This document shows positions 1 to 12,800 of a DNA stretch of 64,000 nucleotides, piece after piece (position 1 is the stretch's first letter; each line of letters begins with the position of its first letter). A program made the translations under genes and the position numbers. The stretch spans positions 25,520,322-25,584,321 of the forward strand of contig CM022671.1 of assembly GCA_012295275.1 (NCBI GenBank), written 5' to 3'. The stretch comes from Chrysomallon squamiferum (taxonomy: Eukaryota > Mollusca > Gastropoda > Neomphalida > Peltospiridae). The notes beneath the pieces are model-generated. The model was not told the DNA's origin. It did no database searches and was given only the letters and a program-made list of their open reading frames with translations.

Positions 1-588
1 CCAGAGATCCTGTGTTGGTTTTGCTAATTAACAGCAAACATTTTTACTATGGCAAATGACACTCGATGCATTGTACTGAACCAGTTGTAAAAAGTGATAC
101 ATTTACTGGAGTTTCTGTTAAAATACAATACACTGTGATTGCCTTAGTAGTCACTAGCTGCAAGGAGAAAGTCAAAAATCAAGATAATGTTTCTAAAGAA
201 ACTCAAAAGGTTAAGCACACTATTTTTTCATTCCCTCTGTGTACTGCTCACAAAACAATTCCTAATTTTAAAAAAAAGCTGTTATTTATTTAATAACTAC
301 ACATACTAGTTAATTTGTCTAAAAAAATCTGCAACAAATTAATAATGAAACATAAAGAGCAACATTATTCCATATTAAAAAAAAGAAAAAAAGAAAAAAA
401 AGAAAAGGAATTTACTTTTTACTGTTAAGTCCATCTTTGGTTAAATTAAGAAATTGTCTAAATATATTATTAAGCAAACTTCCAAGTTATGTTTTCTTTC
501 AGCTGTCCAATCTTAATTAATAATGAAGAACAGCAATAATAGAGCATAGTTTCTCTGAGTTGGTAACATCATCATGTAAAAGATGACT

Positions 589-910
589 GATTTTCTGTAG
601 CTTGTTTTGGTGCAATCAGCTAATATTCATTTATCAGAAACCATCTACACAATGACATCATGAGTCCAGATGTAAAGATATCACAACGCCAGCAATCTGA
701 TCTTTTATAACATTTTGTTATAAGCAATGACACTGTTGTGTACAAGTGATTTTCTCTAGCTTATTTCAGTGCAGTCAGGTAACACACACTTTTCAAACAC
801 TATGTACACTATGACATCATAGTCCAGATGTAATGATGTCAAATGCCATGATTCTGATGTTTTATAAAATTATCATTTTATGGCATACTTAATTATAAGC
901 AATGATATGC
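589..910. repeat. Diverged tandem duplication, unit about 159 bp, two copies
   Basis: Copy 1 (from about 589) and copy 2 (from about 748) share GATTTTCT-x-TAGCTT, TG-x-AATCAG/TGCAGTCAGG, ATGACATCAT, GTCCAGATGTAA, TGAT-x-TTTTATAA and ATAAGCAATGA in the same order with many substitutions. No coding sense is apparent. Confidence 0.7.
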
Positions 911-2164
911 TGCCCAAAACAATAAATTAATAAGTTGGAAGTATAAAGAATTTTCATGTACTAAATTTTTCCTAGTGCAAAAGATACACTTTAAAGTACA
1001 AAAAAAAGCCATATATAATTATATAAATAAAATAATTTTAAACATAAAATCAGAATAACCAACCTTGTTAAAGATGAACATAATCCTTGCCAACAGCAGT
1101 TCCAAAGTGTTGAAATGATACATAGTAGAAAACGAAATTAATGAAACCAAGAAAGAAAAAAAAAAAAGTCTAATTATAAATGCTTAATAGCAAAGTAACA
1201 TTAGGAATCTAATCCATAACAGCTGTTTTGATGAAGCCATTGCCATGGAAACTGTCATGTGACCAGTCATTCAGAAATATTTTATAAAAATAATGAAAAA
1301 AAAAAAAAAGAAGAAATCTGTAATATTTAAAAGTAAGTTAAGAATTTTGATTTAAGTCAAATCAAGAATAATTAGAAAGTAGTTACATGTTTAAATGTTA
1401 AATATAAATTTTATGTACTGGTGTATAAATTCTAATTTTTTTTTCACTGCAATAAACAAGAAGGTAAAGAATTTTTCAAAAAATTAAGTTTGTAGGAATA
1501 TTTTCTTTCTTCTTTTCATACTATAAAAAAAAAAAAAAAGTATTACAAATTTGTATATTTTTTAAAGATTCATATCTCCTGTATACTTTTTGCTTGATTT
1601 ACATTTTCTTATTTGCTCTTCCAGTTCTGTTTTATTATTTTTAATTTACACCTTTCTCCTCTCTTTTAATTGTTGTGTTTTACTCTAGGGTACATTTTAT
1701 ATTATAATTTGTTCTTATTTCTACAACTACTATGATATGAATGTCTGTAAAACATATCAGTCTATTTATTTTTGAAAAATTGTAGAATTTTCAAACCAAC
1801 AAAGATCTAATTATATTCTTAAATTGTTTTCTAATAAATTTTAAAACCAGTGGATATCAAATTAAAAAATGGCTGATTTAATAATATGTAGGGTTGCTTA
1901 AATTTAAATCATTTTCCAGAAATACGTTCATCCTATATGGACCACGGCACACTGAGACAATACTGTTTCCAAAATGATGACATGTTAATAGTTCAAGTAA
2001 TTTTTCTGTTGTTAAAGATTTAAACCGTGATTAAAAAGTGTACAGGACTCAGATGTCATACACTGGAAATTATCATCAAACACAGGAAGTTAGTAATTAG
2101 AGACACTAAAAAGTTTACATCCATTTATTTTGTTTTGCTTAATGATGTTACATGCATTGATTCT

Positions 2165-2173
<9 letters not shown>

Positions 2174-2255
<82 letters not shown>
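2174..2255. repeat. (CT)n microsatellite
   Basis: An uninterrupted CT dinucleotide run of about 82 bp. The reading frame through it is an artefact of the repeat. Confidence 0.98.
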
Positions 2256-2257
<2 letters not shown>

Positions 2258-3066
2258 TTGTTATTTAAACATGTACACAGCATGAGAGAACTGCAATATG
2301 AAATACTGTTTATGAAAAAAAATGATGTTTTTAGTGAAAAGAAAACTGAACTGTATAGTGTCTGATTGTACTATAAGTGCATGTATCTATGCATGACATT
2401 GTTTCTACATGCATGGATTAGTTTCCATGTATGCATGTTAGGAACAGCTCCAGACAATGAATTCACGTTATGTTAGAATTCACATCACTGTCAGTGTGTA
2501 AACCGAATTAAAGTGTTAATTCTTTCTGCGACACTGACAGAAAATACACTGTTTTTAATTAAATCCTCACCAAACTTAATAAAACAAATTTACTTTTTAA
2601 ATGAAATCACAACTGAACATTCTAGTAATAAAGTAATTAACTGAATTAGTGAAATTACAGATTTCTCTGTCTCTTCAAATTACTTTACAACCTAAATAAC
2701 AATAAAATAATAATAAAAGTAATAATAATAATAATAAATAATAATAATAATAATAACAACAATAATAATAATACTGCAAAGATTGGTCATTATAATCTCA
2801 TTTATAATACTGAAAATCATAATAAAAATGACAGTAATGTTGCAGATGATGATTTAATAGAAAACAAATTATAACAATTATAATAATAACAATGATGATG
2901 ATATAGATGATATTGATAATAATGATGATATTACTAAAAATAATGACAATAATATTAATGATGATAATGATAATCATAATTATATGATGATCATCACCAT
3001 ATATCAATGATAATAATGTTCATGATGATGATGATGATGATAAGAATAATGATTTTATAAACTCAC

Positions 3067-3121
3067 CTGTTTTTGAAAATATTTCTTTGTGTCTCTCTTC
3101 ATCATGTGGCCATCTGCTTCT
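3067..3121 (-). CDS. Ser-rich protein gene, exon 10 (last in window)
   Basis: A phase 2-0 exon of 55 nt between acceptor TTTGTGTAG and donor GTGAGT. It encodes EADGHMMKRDTKKYFQKQ, a charged stretch that could begin a coiled coil. Nothing further toward position 1 could be joined to it with confidence, so the next exon probably lies outside the window. Confidence 0.7.
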
Positions 3122-5814
3122 CTACACAAAAAAAAGCTGACTGGAAAAAAATTCTCTTTTCTATCAAACTTCACTATTTTATTTCTCTCATTCTTTCTGA
3201 TAGGCCAACCTGAGATTAACAGACTGCTTAAATGGAGCTACAATAACACAGCAATCAAAATGGAACACATGGCGACGCATGCATTATCCAAAATCATTAT
3301 AAGCTTCGACAATCAATTATATACCAAACAAGTATTACACCACAATGTCAAAAATGCATTATCAGTGTTATATAAATGATATATAAGTATACAGATGGAT
3401 CCTGTAATGGAGTATCATTGTCTATACTGACCAAACATGGGTTGGGTCAAATATCTGAATTAATCCTATTGACACAAGTGCACGGTATTCAAACAATGTC
3501 ACCAGAATTAAATGTAATTCATTTTATGTCACTGTAGTTTTCAGGTGGACAAGAAAACTTGTAAAGTTTGTATTTTTGTGGGGATTTTTAAATTTTGTTA
3601 GATTTCTTTTTTTTTTTTACTGTTATTTTTTTCTTATCAGTATACATTCTTTAATAGTGCACCTCATTTAGTAACTAAGGTTAGAGAAGAATTTTTCTCT
3701 AAAGGTACATATTTATAGATCTACATATCAACAGTAATGTTCGATTAAGTTAATGGAGCCATAAAACAGTAGACATGCACATGAGTGTAATATAAACACA
3801 CAAAGATAATCCATCGTAACTAATAATATACATGCACATGATGAAGATTGGTAAAAAAATACTGAAATGTATAATGCTGTTTACTTTACTGGTACATCTC
3901 CAAAAAAAATTCATGTTAGTAAACTAAAGAAGTTAATAAGCAAGCAAGCAAACAAAGAAAGAAAGAGAATGAAAAAGTCAGAAAGACAAAAATAAAAAAT
4001 TAGCAAGCAAGCAAATAAATAAATAAATAAATAAATTACTGAAATTATTAAATTCCCATGCATTAAATAGATGGATAAATGAATAAATAAATAGTAGGAT
4101 ATATAAATAATAAATAAATAAATTAATTAATTAATCAGTTTCCATACATTAAATAACAGGATACCTAAATAAATGAATACATTTAAAGACTAAACCAACG
4201 AATACATTCAGGTGTTTGATACTGAATAGCTGTTGTTCTCTCTTTCTCTCCTTTTCCTCTCTTTACTTCATACAAACTCCAGTGTTTTTCATTTGTTTTC
4301 TTGATGGTAGTACATGTAAGATATCAGTACTATCTAGGAATCTAGGAAAAGATCTCAGTATGTCCCAACTGGCCAACTGCAAATAATTATAATTTCCCCA
4401 CCCCCATGAAATAAAATGGCCTACCTGAAGAGTCTTGGACTCACACTTCTAGGTCTTGATATGTTGCTGGCATCCACTGATGATGATGTTCTGTTGTCAT
4501 GGAGATGTGATGATGTAGATGATGTTCTCTCTTGGAAATGAGATGAGGATAACGATCTGACTTTATTGGATGTTCCTTCAGATGCTGGGGTATAAACTGT
4601 TAAAAAAAAGTAAACAGAAATAAAATGGCATACTGTAATACATATGTAATTTATAAATAGTAAAGTAGAATAATATAATGTAACATAATGAACTAGATCA
4701 TAATGTAATGCAGCGTAAAAAAATGTATAATGTAATGTTACACAATGTAATATAGGTTCATGGAATATAATACCATGTAATGTAATAGAATAAAATTTGC
4801 ATTATATAATTTTACATAATGTAACATTATATACTGTAGCATTTCAGTACATGTTTTTTGTGTAATATAATGTAACAATGTAACAAACAGTGTAACTAAT
4901 CATAATGTAAAACAGTAACAGAAATAATGTAACATTAAAGGATGTAAAATACCATAATCTAAAATTAAGAGAGCATGTAATGAATGTAGCACTATATATA
5001 TATATATATATATACATAATATGATATAAGTTTATGAGAGTGGAAAAAACATATACATTTTTTTTAATAACAAATTATGGAATATGAATTTGCCCAGTAA
5101 AATAAAGATTTTGGTGCTTGTATCTTGTGTGTGTTAGAGTATGCACATGGGTGCTTGTGTATGAACATGCATGTGTGCTACAACCATGTGAATTTCTGTT
5201 ATCACTAATTTATTTTTAGTTTCAAAATTAATATTTTATTTTTGCTGAATCTGATGTAATTAATTCTTTTCTAACAATATATTTAGATTCAAGGCTTTGT
5301 TGCTTTTCAAATAATATTAAGGATTTTATTATTATAACCTTTATTATTATTATTATTATTATATTTTTATAGATATGCAGCAAAGACACAATGTAAAAGA
5401 TTATCTCAAGAGATTTACACCATATAAGATTGGATGTAATTAATTACTGTGCTGATGACATCATGTATATTTAAATATTACAGTGGTTAATCTTCTGAGA
5501 GGACAATAGAATTTCATTTTGATAACAACAAACACTGTATTATGACAAAGAATGAAGAAATGAAGTCAATAATATTTTATGTCTGATGTGTTCATAGGTA
5601 AATGAGGAATGTACATGTCTGAGCATAGCTGTGTGCATATGCATACACATGTAAAGAAATTTCTTACAGTTTTTATGACATCCATTTACATGGCAATTTA
5701 TATTTCAGTGAAAAACAATATCAATGAAAGAAATAAACAAATATTATTAAAAACAAAAGTTACAAAAAGAAGAAATATTAATAAGTAAAATATTAAAATA
5801 AATAAATTAAAAAA

Positions 5815-5874
<60 letters not shown>

Positions 5875-8800
5875 GTAATAAATCCACAGTGCACTAAAGT
5901 ATAGAAAACAATATTTTACCCATCAGTTGACTGTTATTAAACATACCTGTTTTGGTCTTTGTGATGCTACTTTCTTTAGAACTTCTGCTAAGAATTCCAT
6001 GTGATGATTCTGACTTCGGTAAGGAAACTGAAAAATATAGTTATTATTATTATCATTTTGTTTTGTTTGTTAATGATAATGTCTTTTTCACTAAAGATTC
6101 TTTATTCATCCTGTATTTACATTCAATCATTCACATCATTCATTTATTCATAATCATATAAAACATTTCTTAGAATTTTTATTATTAACCATAAATTAAA
6201 AAGACAGAAAAACTTATTTATATGTTCTATTTATTTAAAAATAAATTGATTTAATCTATTTTATCAATAATGGATAAATATTTCTAATTGTTATCATCAA
6301 TTTTAATGATGCTGATGTTGTTGTTATTATTAGTCTTAATCAGGCAAATATCACTGATCCAAATAAAAAATAAAAACCACAGAATTAATTGTTAATCAGG
6401 CACAGAAATATGTCTTCAGAAACTGAATTTTAAAAAAAAAAAAATTTAACATGTCTTAATCATTTTAATAATAATAATAAAATAATATTATAATATAAAA
6501 AAAAAATAATAATAATAATACTGAAAAGGATAAAATAAAAAAAAGTACCAAGTTTCTATAGAAACAATTCTCTAATTATCTTGTGACATTTTAATAATGA
6601 TAAAAAAATAATAATAATAAAAAAATTATAATTATAACAAAACATTTTTATTAAATGAAAATTTTATGGATGAATTAACTTCAAGAAACCTGTTTCACTT
6701 ACAAGTGGATGGCATGGTTGGAAGAACTTTCTTGGCAGGAGAGCTCTTTGCTGGTTTTGAACCCACTCCTGACTGCTTCACCATCAGGTCTTGAAAGCGA
6801 GACTCGAAATCCTCTGTCTTCACAGAGCCAAAGTCACTTCCGAAGCCAGCCGACATTCTGAAGCTGGAAAAACTAGGAGCTGGTCTCTGTTTGGCTGGAG
6901 ACTGTCCTGAGGCTTGGACAGTCTTAGAATGTGGTGGAAGATCACCTGGACCTGATTTTTGAAAATATTGTACAGTTTAGAATATATTTATATATATATA
7001 TATATCTATACAGTTTATAAATTTGTGATTTATAGACTGTTAGTCTGTGTCATATTAATGGTTATGTATATGTCACGGTGAAAGTTAAATAGTTTATAGA
7101 GTATACAGTTGCAAAATGTATATTTTAAAGTATGCAGATTTGTAGTAATATATTAATGGTGTGTAATTTAAGGTATGTACTTTGTTCAGTTTAACTTTTG
7201 AGATTGCTAATTTTTAGTTATTTAATGCTGAAAAGAGTAACATGTACATTTCAGAAGAAGTTGAATAATTTAGGTTATAAACCTTGTTAAAATTAGACTT
7301 TTAAAGATTGGTAATTTTTAAGTACATTAATTGCGATATCAGAATTATATATACAACAATGAAAGTTAAGTAATTTGGGATATAATAGCTAGTAAAATTT
7401 AATTTTAAAGATTGTTAATTTGCAGTTATTAATGTTGAAAACATAAAACTATAGACAACAGTGAAAGTTTATTAATTTCATATCATATACAGAGCTCATA
7501 AAATTAAAATTTTTATTTATTTTCAATTTATTAATGTCAAGAATGTCAGTTTAGGAAATGTATATAACATAAATAAAATAATGAATGCAATTTTTAAAAA
7601 CATTTTTAATTATTTGTTTAATCTTGAAAAATATCACTTTACAATAATGCTTATTATAAACAGAAAATACACCAATTAAATAGTATCAAAATACATACAT
7701 ACATACATATACTAAAACACACACACACACACACACACACACATAAGAATGATCTAAGAAAAATTATTATACATTCTAAATATAAAAACCAACAGAAAAG
7801 TTAACAACACAAATACATAAAATCCTTATGAGGTAAAGAATCAATTATTTATATATAATCTCTTCAGAAATTGAATTTAAGAAAACAAAATGATAATGAT
7901 AATCATAATCATAATATTATAAAATGAAAAATAAATAAATAATAATAATAAAGCACTGATTATTTTATTCCTTTCTAGAGATATAATTCTCTAATGACCT
8001 TGTAACTTTCAATAATAATAAAAAAAAAAAAAAAAATTATAATAAAATATTATCTAATGAAAATATATGGATAAATTACTTCAGTTTTCAGCACACATAC
8101 ATTAAAAAAAATCATTATTTATTCATGAATTACCTGTTATATTTTGATTATGACTAAACAAATTACTTACAAAATATATATTTTTTAAATCATAATGTAT
8201 TAACTATGTTTTAATACTGATTACAAAAAGAAAATTATAATAAAACGTGCATGTATATATTATAAACATTTAAGGCTACATTATTTATTTCTCCCTGTAC
8301 AAAAAATCATAATTTATTAATTATAATGTTTTAATAATAACTATTCAAATAAAATTATTTCAGTTTTCTCTATACATAATTTTAAAAAATCAATAACAAT
8401 AATAATAATAACAATAATAGTAATAATAATGATAATAAATAATAATAATAATAATAATACAAAAATCATAATTTATTAATTAATTTTCTTTTATGTTTTA
8501 ATAATAACTACAAAAACAAAATTAATGTAGTTTCCTCTGTACAAAGAAGAAAAAAAAAAAAAAAAAGAAAATAAAAATAAATCATAATTTATTAACTAAT
8601 TATAATTTTTGTTCTTTTCACAAATGAACAACCCAGAAGGACATATAAGATTGTTAAGAAAGCGATAATGGAAATAACAGCCGGACTTCCTGCTTAAAAT
8701 TCGGTAGTAATAAAGTGAAATGAGAGAATCAATAACAATGGCAGCAAACACAAGCTGACTTGTCAGTGACACGCACTGCTTGAAATGTGCAGAGTGAAAA

Positions 8801-9801
8801 CACCAGCTGACACTGCACAGGTATCCGTGACATTCGGGAACTGAATTTCAGCTTAGGGAAACAGTTAGCTTTATGTTTCAAATACAACCACATCAGAGCT
8901 GGAGATGTCTTGATAATAATAACAATAATCATCATCATCATCATCATCATTATCATCATTATCATTATAGTCAATGATGGAAATGGGTTTTAGGAACAAG
9001 GGATACACTAAAATCCAAAGGACAGAAGAGGGTGGATGCTATAAGCCCCTCAGTGAAAACTGGTTTGTAATCTGAAACTGCAGTTGATTACTGACTGCAA
9101 AATAATTAGAAAAAGTACTGAATTATCTATTACCTACCACAATTAAGGCTGAATGTTACAATTTCTAATACATGAGGATAATATAAAAAGATCCTAAATT
9201 TACAATGTGTAAAGGCATCTTAAAGTAAAACTATGCTATGGAACACACTCAAGCTACTGTACTGAATTACTGCGAGCACGCTAATCACCTAGCTAGCTTG
9301 GTAGCGTGCACATCTCTAGATAAAGCTATTAATTCAGTAAAGAAATATTTAATTTTTGATAAGTTAAATTAATATATCTGTTGTTTTTGATAGCCATGTA
9401 AAAAATAAAAAATATAATCATAAAAAATAAACATTCATTTTAATTGCTAGAAAAAATGACAAAGGAGAGATAACAGACATCTCTAATTCCATAATAGTAC
9501 AGAAATTGGATATAAACAGGAAAATAAAAAGGAAGAGAAAACTCTCCTCCATTTCCATCACTGATTATTATAAGCTGTAGATGAAAATGTGAGTAATAGT
9601 TTGTTTGTGTGACAAAAGTAGCTTAGTATATCTTTGTTTCATAAGGTTATTGTGTTACAGTTAGCAGTCTGTGTTTATGTAAGATTATTGTTACCAACAG
9701 AGACAATGCTGAGCTTCATGAAATGTGAACTATACAACTGCAGTATGTGAAAGCCAAGGAATAATGCATTGTGTGTACAGGTATGTACACACATATTCAC
9801 A

Positions 9802-9849
<48 letters not shown>

Positions 9850-12800
9850 CTCTCTCTCTCTCTATCACATATACAAACTCACATATGTACAGACAAAACC
9901 ATATACATATATATGTGTGTGTGTGTGTGTGTGTGTTTATGTGTTTGTATGTTTGTGTTTATGTATATGTGATTAATTATGTATCATCACTATGTGTGGA
10001 TGGATGTGAAAGTCTGCACAAAACATTCATTATCTTATACCTCATCTTGAACGCCTCAGAATTAGTAGCAGTAAAATTCACTATCAATACTGAAAACCAT
10101 TCATTGATTTATAAGCACATACTGTATCAAGATGAATATTATATATTATATATGTGTGACTAATACCATCTTAATAAATGAGTATTTTGAATACATCTTC
10201 GTAGAATAAACATCAGAGAAAATAAATCAGACCATAATTAATTATATTATGTTTTTGTGCATATGTACACACAAGTGTATTAGTGCGATATATATACATA
10301 TTATGTCAATGTGTACGTGTCATTTTATGTGCAAAAATCCACATATATAAATGCCTGTGCATTTGCGTTTAACTCATATATGAATTTGTGCAAGGTGGGA
10401 AGTGGGAATATTGAGTGTGTGGACATGCATGAATAGGCAAATGCATTTATGTATGTCTGTGCATGCCCATGCATTAGTGGAAAATTAATGTGTGCTGATT
10501 AGAAACACAAAGTCACAAAAGCAGGCAAGTGTTAAAAAGGCAACATTAACGAGAAACAACATTAGTTATTACCAACTGAAAACAGTGGTGTAGTAAATAG
10601 TTTTTCAATACTTCAGTACTTATTAATTTAATTAAAGGTAGAAAGATTAATTGATATTAACTTGCAGAGTAATTGCTAATTTTTTCTATTTTAAGTGCTT
10701 CAAAATGTGTTTTCAAAATGGTCATGGGAAATCAATGTGAAGTGCCACAAAAATATCACTTTTATCAAACCTTTATGGGTGCTTTGTGGCACTCTGAAGG
10801 AAACCTGTAGACCTCTAGGTAGCTGATAACTTTGATAATGATGTTTTTTATTCCTTGGTCTTGAAGCTGATAAATTATACACTAATATATATCATCAAAG
10901 AAAACTATAACAGATAATTTAAATTATGAAAATGATAAAAAATATAAATATATATATTTCTATATTTTAAGTTCCAGAACCCAAAATAATGTTTACCATA
11001 ATAAAATAATGTTATAGGATGTCTTTAAAAACATATCTTAAAAAAAAAAGATTTAATTTTTTTTTTTTAAATGATTATTTAATTTAATTATGTGTTAAAT
11101 GATTATACACAATACATATTAGGTAAAAAGGTACATTAAACTGAAAAATGGTAGATCATATATTAAAATGAGAGGACTGCAGAAGGCTAAATGATTTCTT
11201 GGTCAAAGGTCAAGTTCAGTGTTTTCAAAATTAAGAATATATTATTCCTAATGCTTTGGTTTTTCTTTTTTCTTTTTTTCAGTGGGGTTGTTGTTGTTGT
11301 TGTTTTTGAGGATTAACAATATTACATTACAAAGAAAATAATATCGGTATGTTGAATTAGACAATATCATAAAATCACACCCAGATAAATGTAAATACAG
11401 ATTTACATTCTTCATCCCTCACAACTATTTTAGTAAAAGAAAAAAAAAAAATCTGATCTTGTTTCCCATTTAAAAAAGTGCTCTAAAAACTAATCTGTAT
11501 GCAGTTCTGGTACAACAAAGATTTATATATATAAAAAAGACACTATCCTCAAATTCAAAGGAATAATTTGTAATTTATCAGTGATCTGTTAGATAAATAT
11601 TTCTTTACTTTTTTTATTGTTTTGTTGAGAACTAATAAAATTATCATAATTCTAATTTACATATATATTGTTTTGTATAAATAAATAAAAACAAAAATTC
11701 ATAAATTATATAAAATAACTAAATAAAACAATATAATTAAATTAACATAAAATAAATAAATATATAAATAAGTACTTTTTTAAATTAATAAAATAAATAC
11801 TAACATTTTTTTTTAAATAATAATTTATATAAATAAATAAATGAAAACAAATAACCAGACAAATAATAAACAAAAAAATACATATATATATAAACAAATA
11901 AACACAAACTAAGACAATAAAGAAGAAATATATAACATGAACAGTTAATTTCCAATACATTTTTCCACAAACACCACTACACTAGTTGTAGAAATTACTA
12001 ATGTTAATATAATATTTCCTAAAATAGAAAACAATCAAAGGGGATTACTTCTAATACCTGAACAACACAAATACAGCTTTCTTAACAACAAACAACAGTT
12101 TAATCTTTTCTCATCATTATGTCTTCTTAAAATATAAAACAGTAATAAAAATATAATAACAATATAATAATAATAATAGCAATACTAATAACAATAAAAC
12201 AACAATAACAATAATAATAGTAATAATAATAAATAATAAATAATAATAATAATAATAACAGCAATAATAATAATAAAATATAATAATAAATACAACAACA
12301 ACAGTAATAATAATTATTATTATTAAAATTTAAAGAACTTAACATTGCAGATATTGTTTGTTTACATTTGTTTTGGGGGTTTTGGGGGGGGTTTTGTGTG
12401 GTTTTTTTAAGATATATGACAACAATTATGAGAAATTTGATAAAATGTAGCATTAGTTACTTATTTTATTTATTTTAAAAATAGTATCTTAACAGATAAA
12501 TAATAAAACATGTAATTAGAAAGTAAGATAAAAATTCTTGTTTATTTATTAATAATCAGTAGTTACCTATTATTATTCAAAGATTTGCCTTAAGCTTCTT
12601 TTCTGTTTTTGAAGTGAAAATAATCAGGTAATGTAATGTAATGAAATGAAATGAAATTTTATAATTGTTTAATATCAGTCATTTATACTTACATAATGAT
12701 GAAATAATAGGATAAATCAGTTCCTATTGAGGGTTACTCTTACCAAATAGCAGAACATTTCCGTTTACATATATACCTTCTCACTGGTGGAAACCACCAT

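Larger units (their letters stand above)
1..3066 (-). other. Intronic DNA after exon 10 of the Ser-rich gene
   Basis: AT-rich and without a supportable exon. It holds a diverged 159-bp tandem duplication (about 589-910), an 82-bp (CT)n tract (2,174-2,255), (TAA)n at about 2,700-2,775 and degenerate GAT/AAT triplets at about 2,860-3,045. An inverted pair, CTGTCAGTGT and ACACTGACAG, lies at about 2,488-2,540. Confidence 0.6.
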
